Shown: positions 1-7,653 of the stretch, piece by piece
How the letters are laid out: every line of letters starts with the position of its first letter
Position numbering within the stretch: position 1 is the first letter of the stretch
DNA from: an uncultured Bacteroidota bacterium
GTDB lineage: Bacteria; Bacteroidota; Bacteroidia; Chitinophagales; Chitinophagaceae
Length of the DNA stretch: 9,514 nt
Reading direction: 5' to 3'
NCBI GenBank assembly: GCA_946479055.1
Contig: CAMLEX010000140.1
Location: 1-9,514 of the forward strand
Position numbers and translations under genes: made by a program
Notes under the pieces: model-generated
Seen by the model: the letters and a program-made list of their open reading frames with translations, nothing else
What the model was told of the DNA's origin: nothing
The model's database searches: none

Positions 1-297
1 AACTGTTGCCGCTTCTGTTATTTCGGGAACCTGGTTTTTCAAAGCATCTGCCAGCAATCCCGGCGTATTATCATAACTATTAGACAAGGCACCGTTTTTG
101 TCTTTATCGCTTACAATTACCTGGTAAAGGCGTTCAGTGTTTTCGTGAAAATTGTCCTTGCTTTTTTCGTCCTGTATCCACAAATAAATAAATAAACTTG
201 CAGCAATGCCAAGACCTAAACCAATAATATTGATGAAGGAGAAAATTTTATTTCTCACTAAATTTCGCCAGGCAGTTTTGAAATAATTTTTTATCAT
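1..297 (-). CDS. MacB/FtsX-family ABC transporter permease P1 (N-terminal 99 codons only)
   Basis: Only the first 99 codons are inside the window; the reading frame is open to base 1, where the gene runs off. Translated by hand it starts MIKNYFKTAWRNLVRNKIFS and continues into a hydrophobic segment (about residues 19-41, ending LFIYLWIQDE) that should be TM1, acting as an uncleaved signal-anchor. The start of a periplasmic MacB_PCD-like domain follows. The ATG at 295-297 aligns with the starts of the other three complete genes here. There is no Shine-Dalgarno sequence; the leader is AT-rich. The gene starts 10 bases after the stop of the upstream paralog, so co-transcription and possibly translational coupling are likely. 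The first 23 bases match the start of the gene at 5221-7593 exactly, and the segment near visible residues 80-99 (LADALKNQVPE) is closest to that paralog too. Family assignment is firm; the substrate is unknown. Confidence 0.9.
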   Translation of the reverse strand, partial: MIKNYFKTAWRNLVRNKIFSFINIIGLGLGIAASLFIYLWIQDEKSKDNFHENTERLYQVIVSDKDKNGALSNSYDNTPGLLADALKNQVPEITEAATV

Positions 298-307
298 GGT
301 TATATTT

Positions 308-2680
308 TTATTCTGTTCGCAATGATTTTACCGGGTTGGCCACCGCCGCTTTGATAGCCTGGAAACTTACCGTCAACAAAGTAATCACCAATGCACCCGC
401 ACCTGCTGCTGCAAAAATCCACCAGGATAAATCTGCACGGTACTGGTAATCCTGTAACCAGTTATGCATAAAATAATAAGCGAGGGGAGCAGCAATTAAT
501 AAAGAAATAATAACCAGCCAGACAAATTCTTTGGATAATAACCGCCATACATTAAATACGGATGCTCCCAATACCTTTCGAATGCCGATTTCTTTAATGC
601 GTTGTTCCGCCATAAATGATGCCATACCAAAAAGACCAAGGCAACTGATTAAAATAGCAAGGATGGCAAAACTGCCTGCAAGCTTTCCAATGCGTTCTAT
701 AGCATTAAATTTTTTGGCGAATTCTTCATCTGCAAATTTGTACTCAAAAGGAGTACTAGGGGAATACTGTTTACAAATCGTTTCTATTTTACTCAGAGCT
801 TGACTTACACTTGCATTGGGATTGATCTTAATGTTTAAGTATCCAGCCCCGGGCGTGATATAATAGACAGCCTGCTTTACAGGTTCGTATGGTGATTCCA
901 TTAAGATGTTCCCTACCACTCCTATTACGGTATATTCCTTATCCCATGTAATAGTTTCACCAATGGGATTTTTCAGACCCATATATTTTACGGCTGTCTC
1001 ATTTAAAATCAAACCGGAAGAATCGAGAGAAAAATCTTTTGAAAAATCTCTTCCGGTAGTAATTTTCCAACCTACTGCTTTTCCATATTCTGCCGAAACA
1101 CCAACAGATGTAAACTCATCTGCCATATTGGGATTTTTTCCTTTCCAGTTAAAACCACCACTGGTTCTACTGCCCCGGGTAATAGAATTTCCTGATTCAG
1201 CAACTTCTTTTATAAATCCTGTTTGTAGCAAATCATTACGCATGGCATTGAAATGGTCGTGGAATTCAGTTGAGTAAGGTCTTATAATTATTAATTGATT
1301 ACCGTTATATCCAACATCACGGGTTTTAGCAAATTGAATTTGCCGGAAAATAATTATTGTAGAAATAATCAAGATAACAGAAACTGAAAATTGCAACACA
1401 ACCAAAACTTTGCGGGGAAGAGCTGCATAACGACCTGCCTTGAAAGTGCCTTTCAATACTTTAACCGGTTTAAAAGAAGATAAATACAATGCCGGATAAC
1501 TGCTCGCAATCAATCCGGTAATAAGACTGAAACCAATACCCAGCAACCAGAATAAAGGTTTAACCCACAACATGGTCATTTTTTTTTCAGTTGCATCATT
1601 AAAGAAGGGAAGAATAAATTGCACTAAAATCAACGAAAAAGAAAATGAAATAAAAACAACCAATAAAGATTCGCTAAAGAACTGATTGATCAAATGCCCA
1701 CGCAAAGAACCCATGGCCTTACGAATTCCTACCTCTCTGGCACGTTTTTCAGAACGGGCTGTGCTTAGGTTCATAAAATTGATACACGCAAGCAACAATA
1801 CGAAAACGCCAATGATGCCAAACATCCATACGTATTGAATTTGTCCACCTGTATTAACACCGTTTTTAAATTCAGAATACAAATGCCAGCGGCTCATTGG
1901 CTGAAGAAAAATTTTTGGTTTGAGATTATTTCCCTGTTCTCCGGTATTCTTTAGTTTAATATCTTTGATCTTGCCTGAAACATCAGGCATTTTGCTTTGA
2001 TCTGCAATTTGTGCAAAGAGTTGAAAAGAATTATTATTCCAATCACTTTTGGCATTTTTGATTTCTTCAGTGCCAGCATACAACTCCCAGGAAGCTATAA
2101 AGGATAGATTATTGAAGTTGCTGTTGTTGGGTAAATCTTGATAAATCCCTGTAACTTTTACATTGGTAGTATCCAATTTTATTATCTGACCAATGGGGTT
2201 AGCATCACCAAAAATTGCGTTTGATACAGATGCTGATAGTAAAACAGAAAAAGGGTCTAGCAAGCCTGCTCTTGATCCTTTGCTCATTTTCAGTGTTAGC
2301 ATGTTGGGGGCATCAGGCCCCATAAAATTTCCTGACTGAGAAATGCTCTTTCCATTAAAAGATAAAATGTGAGGATTTGTCCAGGAAGACAATACCAGGT
2401 ATTTAAAATCATTTCCATAAGTATTGTGAAGTGCAGTAGCCAGGGGAAGAGAAATAGCTTTATCGCTATGAATCTCTCCATTGAAATTTTGATGCTGCAT
2501 CACCTGGGCAATGCGAGCATAGTTTTCATGATATTTGTTGAACGACAATTCATCCCATATCCACAAACCAATAAGCAATGCAACCGCCATCCCAGCAGCA
2601 AGCCCGCCGATATTAATAAATGAGGAAAATTTGTTTTTACTTAAATTTCTCCATGCGACCTTCAAATAGTTTTTTATCAT
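308..2680 (-). CDS. MacB/FtsX-family ABC transporter permease P2, two-half form, 790 aa
   Basis: This is an integral inner-membrane permease of the MacB/FtsX superfamily, a fusion of two [TM - periplasmic domain - three TM] halves. First half: TM1 about 21-42, MacB_PCD-like domain about 43-280, TM2 284-305 (LLACINFMNLSTA), cytoplasmic coupling motif REVGIRKAMG 315-324, TM3 335-358, TM4 374-398, then SSFKPVKVLKG. Second half: TM5 425-446, periplasmic domain about 447-660 (GRDFSKDF, LNETAVKYMG, YTVIGVVGN), TM6 668-690 (ISCLGLFG), motif KEIGIRKVLGA 696-706, TM7 717-738, TM8 752-772, tail ANPVKSLRTE. The start ATG at 2678-2680 gives the family's usual MIKNYLKxAWRN opening. It is the closest relative here of the truncated gene at the right edge (for example WMFGIxGxFVLLLACINFMNL and ARSEKRAREVGIRK are shared). 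It ends in a single ACA-GAA-TAA, with no duplicated tail. No Walker motifs are present, so an ATPase must be supplied elsewhere. Substrate unknown. Confidence 0.95.
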   Translation of the reverse strand: MIKNYLKVAWRNLSKNKFSSFINIGGLAAGMAVALLIGLWIWDELSFNKYHENYARIAQVMQHQNFNGEIHSDKAISLPLATALHNTYGNDFKYLVLSSWTNPHILSFNGKSISQSGNFMGPDAPNMLTLKMSKGSRAGLLDPFSVLLSASVSNAIFGDANPIGQIIKLDTTNVKVTGIYQDLPNNSNFNNLSFIASWELYAGTEEIKNAKSDWNNNSFQLFAQIADQSKMPDVSGKIKDIKLKNTGEQGNNLKPKIFLQPMSRWHLYSEFKNGVNTGGQIQYVWMFGIIGVFVLLLACINFMNLSTARSEKRAREVGIRKAMGSLRGHLINQFFSESLLVVFISFSFSLILVQFILPFFNDATEKKMTMLWVKPLFWLLGIGFSLITGLIASSYPALYLSSFKPVKVLKGTFKAGRYAALPRKVLVVLQFSVSVILIISTIIIFRQIQFAKTRDVGYNGNQLIIIRPYSTEFHDHFNAMRNDLLQTGFIKEVAESGNSITRGSRTSGGFNWKGKNPNMADEFTSVGVSAEYGKAVGWKITTGRDFSKDFSLDSSGLILNETAVKYMGLKNPIGETITWDKEYTVIGVVGNILMESPYEPVKQAVYYITPGAGYLNIKINPNASVSQALSKIETICKQYSPSTPFEYKFADEEFAKKFNAIERIGKLAGSFAILAILISCLGLFGMASFMAEQRIKEIGIRKVLGASVFNVWRLLSKEFVWLVIISLLIAAPLAYYFMHNWLQDYQYRADLSWWIFAAAGAGALVITLLTVSFQAIKAAVANPVKSLRTE

Positions 2681-2691
2681 AACTAATTATT

Positions 2692-2788
2692 TTATTCTGT
2701 TCTTGCTTCCTGCTTTGCTTTACTCGCAGTCGCGATGACGCCTAGCGTTAAGAAATTTTATTTACATTCACTCCATTCGTAATGACTT
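2692..2788 (-). repeat. Degenerate copies of the gene-end repeat in the P3-P2 gap
   Basis: On the minus strand, 2788-2765 reads AAGTCATTACGAATGGAGTG then AATG, a mutated copy of the unit that ends P4 and P5 (it would read K-S-L-R-M-E-stop, out of frame with P3). Bases 2740-2715 read CGTCATCGCGACTGCGAGTA then AAGCAA, a more distant copy with the same TCAT-CGCGA start and AAGCAA end. Bases 2703-2692 are AGAACAGAATAA, matching the relic R-T-E-TAA behind P4 exactly and ending 11 bases before the ATG of P2. The stretch between 2741 and 2764 shows nothing recognisable. Confidence 0.65.
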
Positions 2789-2789
2789 C

Positions 2790-2809
2790 ATCCCGATATT
2801 CGTCGGGAT
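2790..2809. repeat. REP-like inverted repeat, 7-bp arms
   Basis: The arms ATCCCGA (2790-2796) and TCGGGAT (2803-2809) are exact reverse complements around a 6-base centre TATTCG. It lies between the stop-codon palindrome of P3 and a degenerate gene-end repeat. There is no T-run after it in the direction of transcription, so it is not a standard intrinsic terminator. It could form an RNA hairpin that protects or attenuates the P3 transcript, or be a REP/MITE-like relic. Confidence 0.7.
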
Positions 2810-2812
2810 TCC

Positions 2813-2832
2813 GTCACTCCGTCCGGAGTGAC
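2813..2832. repeat. Perfect palindrome spanning the P3 stop codon, 9-bp arms
   Basis: GTCACTCCG (2813-2821) and CGGAGTGAC (2824-2832) are exact reverse complements separated by TC. The element contains the last codons of P3, S-L-R-T-E and TGA. With a 4-base loop it would give an 8-bp RNA stem right over the stop codon. No U-tract follows. It may act on mRNA stability, translation termination or partial readthrough to P2, or it may only reflect the internal symmetry of the gene-end repeat. Confidence 0.75.
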
Positions 2833-5186
2833 TTCACCGGATTGGCAATAGCCGCTTTGATAGCCTGGTAAGCGATTGTTATCGCAGCTATAATAAAGGA
2901 TGCGCCCATTGCTACCAGGAATATTTCAGCTCCAATATTTATTTTATATGCAAAATTTTCAAGCCAGTTATGCATAACATAGTATGCAACAGGAGCAGCA
3001 ATTACAAATGCGATAAAAATCAATGCAACAAACTCCTTACCGAATAAAGAGATTATGTTCAGCATGGAGGCTCCTAACACTTTGCGAATACCTACTTCTT
3101 TTGTTCTTTGAGCAGCAGCAAAAGTTACAAGACCATAAAGACCAAGGCAACCGATAAGAATAGCAATGATGGAGAATAACCTGAAAGCTGTATAAGTTTT
3201 TTGCTCCTGCCTGTAAAAACTGGCAATGTGATCATCGAGAAATTGATATTGAAAAAGATCATTGGGAAAATACGCCGACCACATTTTTTCAATGTTGCTG
3301 ATGGTGCGGGTCATTGCTCCGGGCTGCAGTCTTACACTCGTCATATAAAAATTATCAGGCCGGTATATCAATACACAAGCTCTTATCTTTTTATGTTTTG
3401 ATTCGCTTTGAAAGTCCTGTACAACACCGGTAATAGTTGAATACCTCCCGTTCACAGTGACATGCTTGCCTATTGCTTGCTGAGGATCCTGTATGCCTAA
3501 TTTGTGTATCAGTGTTTCATTGACAACCATATTGTATATCGTATCATTCTCATTCCTGTTTTCCTTTTGGATCTTATTTCCTGCCAGCATCTTCAGCCCG
3601 AACATATCCATATATTTCTCGTCAATAAATTTCAGCTCGGTCACATCATCTTTTGTAACGCCCAACTCTTCTGAAATAAAAGGGCCAAAGGAATTATTGT
3701 AAACAGGCGCACCGGAAGAAAAGCTAAACTCTTTCACTCCGGGCTCGGCCATTAATTGCTGCGCCATAACTTCTTTTTTACTTTGATCAGGCGCCCAGAA
3801 AGAAATAGTTGCTTCTTTATTAAATCCAAGATTACGGTTTTGAAAAAAATCCATTTGCCAGGCTACTATCAATGTGCCGGCGATTAATATTTGCGAAATA
3901 GCAAATTGAACAACAACAAGACTTTTTCTCAAAGTAAGGCCTTTTGAAAAGCTGTTCGCTTTGCTTTTCAGTGACTCAACCGGGTTGAAAGCTGACTGAA
4001 TGAATGAAGGATACAAACCTGCAAGCAATATCATCACAACAGTAACAGCAGCCAGTAATCCAATCACAGGCAAACTGGTTAATTGATCCACGCCGATCTT
4101 CATGTCCAGCCATTTTGTTACCTGCGGCAAAAACAGGCGGGTTGCTAACGCCGCTAATATTATAGCGATAAACACCAGCAATGCAGCTTCGCCAAGAAAT
4201 TGCCAGATCAGTTGTGAGCGGTTTGATCCCAATACCTTTCTTACTCCAACTTCTTTTGAACGACGGATAGCCTGTGCTGTGGCAAGATTGATAAAATTGA
4301 TACAGGCAATAACAATAATAAACACAGCTACAGCAGTCAATGCCCAGTAGGTTTCCCGTGAGGTGGTTGGGCTGATAGTATTATTAAGATAACGGTTATC
4401 AAAATGAATTTCTTTCAATGGCTGCAGCGGCAATCTTGCACCTTTGGCAATATCCTTTCCCCAGTTCTTTTCAATGAATGCCGGTATTCTTTTTTGTATT
4501 TGCTGAATAGAATAATTTTCGGGAAGGACAATATAAGTAAATGCACCACCTGTTATCCAATAGAACTCAGTCAGTGCTCCACCCAGGTTTTTCTTTACTG
4601 TTTCAAACGATACCAGGAAATTAAAAGGCAAATGCGTATTGCCGGGGACATCTTTGATAAGTCCTGTTACTTTCAGATCAAATTGATTATCGAGATTAAT
4701 TACTTTTCCCATCACATCGTTCCCATCAAAATATTTCTTTGCAAGACTTTCCGTAAGCACAACAGAGTTGGGATCAGTCAAAGCAGTTTTAGGATTGCCA
4801 GCAATCCATTGATAATCGAATGTGCTTGTAAACTGGTCGTCAGCATAAGCAAAGCCTTTTTCACTATAGCGGGTGTTACCTATTTTCACTGTGCCGGATT
4901 GCTGGTACCATACCTGCGATACATGCTCCAATTCAGGAAAATCATTTCGCATCGTGGGAGCGATGGCCATGGAAACAGAAGGATTAAAATCAATGGCATT
5001 TAATGTAACACGATAGATGCGATTGGCTTTCTTATGAAAACCGTCATACCCTAATTCATTTTTAACAACAAGAAATATAACGAGGCAGGATGCAATGCCA
5101 AGAGCAAGTCCTAAGATATTAATAAGACTATAGGCCTTATATCTTTTTAATGATCGCCAGGCGATTTTGAAATAATTTCTTATCAT
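2814..5186 (-). CDS. MacB/FtsX-family ABC transporter permease P3, two-half form, 790 aa
   Basis: It has the same two-half permease architecture as its neighbours but is the most divergent of the complete copies. TM1 is about 20-42; the first periplasmic domain about 43-278 contains SVVLTESLAKKYF and LKVTGLIKDVPGNTH. TM2 281-303 carries IACINFINLATA, followed by SKEVGVRKVLG 310-320, TM3 331-353, TM4 372-394 and SAFNPVESLKS. TM5 is 424-443; the second periplasmic domain about 445-660 contains VVNETLIHKLG and ITGVVQDFQSESKHKK. TM6 669-691 is followed by KEVGIRKVLGA 696-706, TM7 717-737, TM8 752-773 and the tail ANPVKSLRTE. In the first half the usual LSSFNPVKxLKG linker reads QSAFNPVESLKS. The tail is coded TCA CTC CGG ACG GAG TGA, which is self-complementary (see 2813-2832). 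The 133-base gap to the next gene is the longest here and is full of repeat debris. Start ATG at 5184-5186, leader TTTAGTC, no Shine-Dalgarno. Family certain, substrate unknown. Confidence 0.95.
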   Translation of the reverse strand: MIRNYFKIAWRSLKRYKAYSLINILGLALGIASCLVIFLVVKNELGYDGFHKKANRIYRVTLNAIDFNPSVSMAIAPTMRNDFPELEHVSQVWYQQSGTVKIGNTRYSEKGFAYADDQFTSTFDYQWIAGNPKTALTDPNSVVLTESLAKKYFDGNDVMGKVINLDNQFDLKVTGLIKDVPGNTHLPFNFLVSFETVKKNLGGALTEFYWITGGAFTYIVLPENYSIQQIQKRIPAFIEKNWGKDIAKGARLPLQPLKEIHFDNRYLNNTISPTTSRETYWALTAVAVFIIVIACINFINLATAQAIRRSKEVGVRKVLGSNRSQLIWQFLGEAALLVFIAIILAALATRLFLPQVTKWLDMKIGVDQLTSLPVIGLLAAVTVVMILLAGLYPSFIQSAFNPVESLKSKANSFSKGLTLRKSLVVVQFAISQILIAGTLIVAWQMDFFQNRNLGFNKEATISFWAPDQSKKEVMAQQLMAEPGVKEFSFSSGAPVYNNSFGPFISEELGVTKDDVTELKFIDEKYMDMFGLKMLAGNKIQKENRNENDTIYNMVVNETLIHKLGIQDPQQAIGKHVTVNGRYSTITGVVQDFQSESKHKKIRACVLIYRPDNFYMTSVRLQPGAMTRTISNIEKMWSAYFPNDLFQYQFLDDHIASFYRQEQKTYTAFRLFSIIAILIGCLGLYGLVTFAAAQRTKEVGIRKVLGASMLNIISLFGKEFVALIFIAFVIAAPVAYYVMHNWLENFAYKINIGAEIFLVAMGASFIIAAITIAYQAIKAAIANPVKSLRTE

Positions 5187-5196
5187 GACTAAATAA
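5187..5196 (-). promoter_or_regulatory. Shared translation leader TTAGT(C/T)-ATG
   Basis: The leader of P3 reads TTATTTAGTC-ATG. The leader of P4 (7594-7603) reads TTTATTAGTC-ATG and that of P2 (2681-2690) reads ATAATTAGTT-ATG; P1 differs (AAATATAACC-ATG). None has a Shine-Dalgarno purine run, as is usual in Bacteroidota, where AT-rich, unstructured leaders direct initiation. The similarity could be functional or inherited with the tandem duplications. Confidence 0.45.
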
Positions 5197-5240
5197 TTAT
5201 TCTGTTCTCAAACTTTTGCTTCACTCCGTTCGCAATGACG
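5197..5240 (-). repeat. Duplicated gene end behind P4: inserted 24-base unit plus relic KSLRTE-stop
   Basis: Read on the minus strand, bases 5240-5217 form a 24-base unit (20-base core CGTCATTGCGAACGGAGTGA, then AGCA) that supplies the present T-S-L-R-T-E-TGA. In the same frame, bases 5217-5197 then code K-S-L-R-T-E-TAA again in other codons (AAA AGT TTG AGA ACA GAA TAA). Removing the 24 bases gives NPVKSLRTE-TAA, ending 10 bases before the next ATG. Bases 5197-5252 match 7654-7709 at 54 of 56 positions (differences at 5200 and 5208). This was seen directly; insertion rather than tandem slippage is an inference. Confidence 0.85.
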
Positions 5241-7593
5241 TAACCGGGTTGGCTACCGCTGCCTTAATAGCCTGGAAGCTTACCGTTACCAAAGCGACCA
5301 ATAAAGCGCATACCCCAGCTATCACAAATACCCATGCACTGATATTGATGCGATAGGCAAAATTGTCAAGCCACTCATTCATCAGCCACCATGCAACAGG
5401 AAAAGCAACTACGAGGGAAACGGCAACCAGTTTTATAAAATCTTTTGAAAGCAATGCTACGATACCTGCTTCACCGGCTCCCAGTACCTTTCGAATACCG
5501 ATTTCTTTTATTCGTCGTTGTGTAGCAAATGTTGCCAGTCCAAATAGTCCCAAACATGAAATAAGGATAGACAATACTGAGAATACATTGAAGAGCTTCC
5601 CCATTCTTTGCTCAGTTATATATAGTTTGGAAAGATCTTCATTGACAAATCCGTAAGAGAATGGGTAATCGCCATACACATGCTGAAAACTTTTTTGCAG
5701 CGAGCTTATCACTTTTTGAATATTGGCAGGAGTGGTTCTCATCACCACAAAACCACCGGCGAAATTGCTTCGCATGATCAATGGTTCGATAGGTTGTTGC
5801 ACTGGCTTGAAGTTAAAATCCTTTACTACTCCAATTATCGGTGCTTCCCGGTCATTGAAGGAAATACTCTTACCAATAGCTTCTGATAATTTCATATTCA
5901 TCACCTTTAAAGCCGTTTCATTTACAACATAACTGCTATCATCGCCGCCAAAATCTTTTGAGAAGAAACGACCCGCCGCCATTTGCATACCGAACGTGTT
6001 GGCAAACCTTTCATCTACTTTTAAGCGGTAAGCTATTGCCTGTGTTCCCGGAGCCATACCCCGCCACGCTAATTGCATACCGCTTGTAAGATTAGTGGGC
6101 AAATTATCCGTAAACGTATAGTTCTTTATTTCAGGATACTGATCCAGCGTTGCCTTCATCGCATCTTTATTATTCTTCAGATCGCCAACTTCCGGCATGG
6201 CCATATAAAGCAAGTTCTCTTTATCAAAGCCAATATTCCTGTTTCGTATATACTGGAGCTGGTTGTAAATAACCAATGTGCTTACCATTAGTATCACAGA
6301 AATAGAAAATTGAAGAACTACTAATCCGTTTCGAAAAAAAGATCTTCTGCCTTGTAATAGCTTTACTCCTTTTAATGCTTTTACCGGGTTGAAGGACGAC
6401 AGGAAGAAAGCCGGATAACAACCCGAAAGCAAACCGGTAGCAATGGCAATACCCAAAAGCGCTGCCAGCATTTTTATATTCAATAGATCAAATGAAATGG
6501 ACTTAGCGGCAAGCTGGTTAAATAAAGGCAAGGCTAGAAAAACAATTGCCAGCGCCAACAACAACGAGATAAAAGATAATAATAGTGACTCCCCGATAAA
6601 CTGAGCTATCAACTGTAACCTTAATGCTCCGACCGTTTTTCTCAAGCCTACTTCCTTGGCCCGCTGACCAGAAACCGCGGTAGCGAGGTTCATAAAATTT
6701 ATACAGGCAATAATGATAATAAATAGCGCTACCAGGGAGAAGATCTTTACATGCTGGTTGTTTCCCTGGCCGTCTACATCGAGCATATAATGAGAATGAA
6801 GATGGATATCGGTAAGAGGTTGAGCAACCAATGTGGCCTCAAATTCTGTCAGATTTTTTTTCAGTATATCATTTACCTGTTTTTCAATATGGCTGATAAC
6901 CGATGAAGAAGGTTTTATTTCATCATTTAACTGGAAATAAGTGTACACATCAAAATTGCTCCACGCTCCTGCCGGATTATTTACCCGATCGTGTAAGTCG
7001 ATTGGGATAAGAATATCAAACTGGAGGTGTGAGTTAGATGGAGTATTTTTTAAAATACCTGCTACGGCGAGGTTAGTTCCTTTTATATCATTATCTATAT
7101 AAATGATTTTGCCCATCGCTTCATCCGCACTGCCAAAATATTTTTTTGCCGTTGCCTCGGTAATAACGACATTATTGGGTGAAGACAGCACGGTAGCGGC
7201 TTTCCCACTCAATAAAGGATAATTAAAAATGTGCAGGAAATTACTGTCGGCATATAAAATTCTTTTTTCGTTAAACTTTTTTGTGCCGATAGTGATCATT
7301 TTTTGCAGGGCTGAAATACGTGTTGCATTCTTAACCTCTGGTACCTGGCTCTTTATGGCATAAGCCAATGACGGAGGTACAACTGCCGCCTCCACATCTG
7401 ATATCGTACTGGTTACTCTGAAAATATGATCGGGCTTCTTATTGAATTTATCAAAACTCAATTCATCCTGTACCCATAGCAGGATGAGGATACTGCAGGC
7501 CATCCCTGTTGCCAGGCCGATTATATTGAGACCCGAAAACAATTTATGCCTGGCAATATTCCGGAAAGCTGTTTTGAAATAATTTTTTATCAT
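5221..7593 (-). CDS. MacB/FtsX-family ABC transporter permease P4, two-half form, 790 aa
   Basis: A two-half permease. TM1 about 20-42 (NIIGLATGMACSILILLWVQDE); first periplasmic domain about 43-282 with NVVITEATAKKYFG and LAVAGILKNTPSNSH; TM2 284-306 (IIACINFMNLATA); coupling motif RAKEVGLRKTVGA 311-323; TM3 334-356; TM4 374-396; linker CYPAFFLSSFNPVKALKG; TM5 423-444; second periplasmic domain about 446-660 (GRFFSKDF, VVNETALKVM, IIGVVKDFNF); TM6 669-690; RIKEIGIRKVLGA 694-706; TM7 719-739; TM8 752-773; tail ANPVTSLRTE. The start ATG at 7591-7593 opens MIKNYFKTAFRN, matching the paralogs. The stop TGA at 5221-5223 is followed in frame by AGC and a second K-S-L-R-T-E-TAA (5197-5217), so the end of the gene looks rebuilt. 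The real end before that change was probably TAA at 5197-5199, 10 bases before the next gene. It is likely an ABC exporter or mechanotransmission permease with unknown cargo. Confidence 0.95.
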   Translation of the reverse strand: MIKNYFKTAFRNIARHKLFSGLNIIGLATGMACSILILLWVQDELSFDKFNKKPDHIFRVTSTISDVEAAVVPPSLAYAIKSQVPEVKNATRISALQKMITIGTKKFNEKRILYADSNFLHIFNYPLLSGKAATVLSSPNNVVITEATAKKYFGSADEAMGKIIYIDNDIKGTNLAVAGILKNTPSNSHLQFDILIPIDLHDRVNNPAGAWSNFDVYTYFQLNDEIKPSSSVISHIEKQVNDILKKNLTEFEATLVAQPLTDIHLHSHYMLDVDGQGNNQHVKIFSLVALFIIIIACINFMNLATAVSGQRAKEVGLRKTVGALRLQLIAQFIGESLLLSFISLLLALAIVFLALPLFNQLAAKSISFDLLNIKMLAALLGIAIATGLLSGCYPAFFLSSFNPVKALKGVKLLQGRRSFFRNGLVVLQFSISVILMVSTLVIYNQLQYIRNRNIGFDKENLLYMAMPEVGDLKNNKDAMKATLDQYPEIKNYTFTDNLPTNLTSGMQLAWRGMAPGTQAIAYRLKVDERFANTFGMQMAAGRFFSKDFGGDDSSYVVNETALKVMNMKLSEAIGKSISFNDREAPIIGVVKDFNFKPVQQPIEPLIMRSNFAGGFVVMRTTPANIQKVISSLQKSFQHVYGDYPFSYGFVNEDLSKLYITEQRMGKLFNVFSVLSILISCLGLFGLATFATQRRIKEIGIRKVLGAGEAGIVALLSKDFIKLVAVSLVVAFPVAWWLMNEWLDNFAYRINISAWVFVIAGVCALLVALVTVSFQAIKAAVANPVTSLRTE

Positions 7594-7653
7594 GACTAAT
7601 AAATTATTGCTTGCTTGTTGTCCCTATAGCCATCCGACAATCATTTAATCATC
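7594..7653 (-). other. P5-P4 spacer without recognisable element
   Basis: Sixty bases lie between the relic stop behind P5 and the ATG of P4, against 10-11 at the equivalent place in the other gaps. I see no inverted repeat, no gene-end repeat and no convincing Bacteroidota promoter (TTTG, spacer, TAnnTTTG). The last bases resemble the other leaders. It may hold a weak internal promoter, but nothing in the sequence establishes one. Confidence 0.5.

Noticed and set aside
2681..2813. Bacteroidota promoter (TTTG / TAnnTTTG) or small RNA gene in the P3-P2 gap
   Set aside because: I could not find the two boxes at a proper spacing. The gap is explained largely by repeat copies and hairpins.
2790..2832. 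Intrinsic terminator after P3
   Set aside because: Two inverted repeats are present, but neither is followed by a T-run on the transcribed (minus) strand, so a classical rho-independent terminator is not supported.
2692..2832. CRISPR-like array, because similar units recur in the gap
   Set aside because: The units are degenerate, unevenly spaced and related to the gene ends. There is no regular repeat-spacer pattern and there are no cas genes.
4404..5003. 199-codon open frame on the plus strand
   Set aside because: It lies wholly antisense to the well-conserved permease P3, its composition is unlike a real protein, and it resembles no family I know. It is a shadow of the coding strand.
5221..5223. 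Programmed readthrough or selenocysteine at the TGA of P4 (and likewise P5)
   Set aside because: The frame does continue for seven codons, but these merely repeat the normal gene end. A relic of insertion explains it, and no SECIS-like element is apparent.
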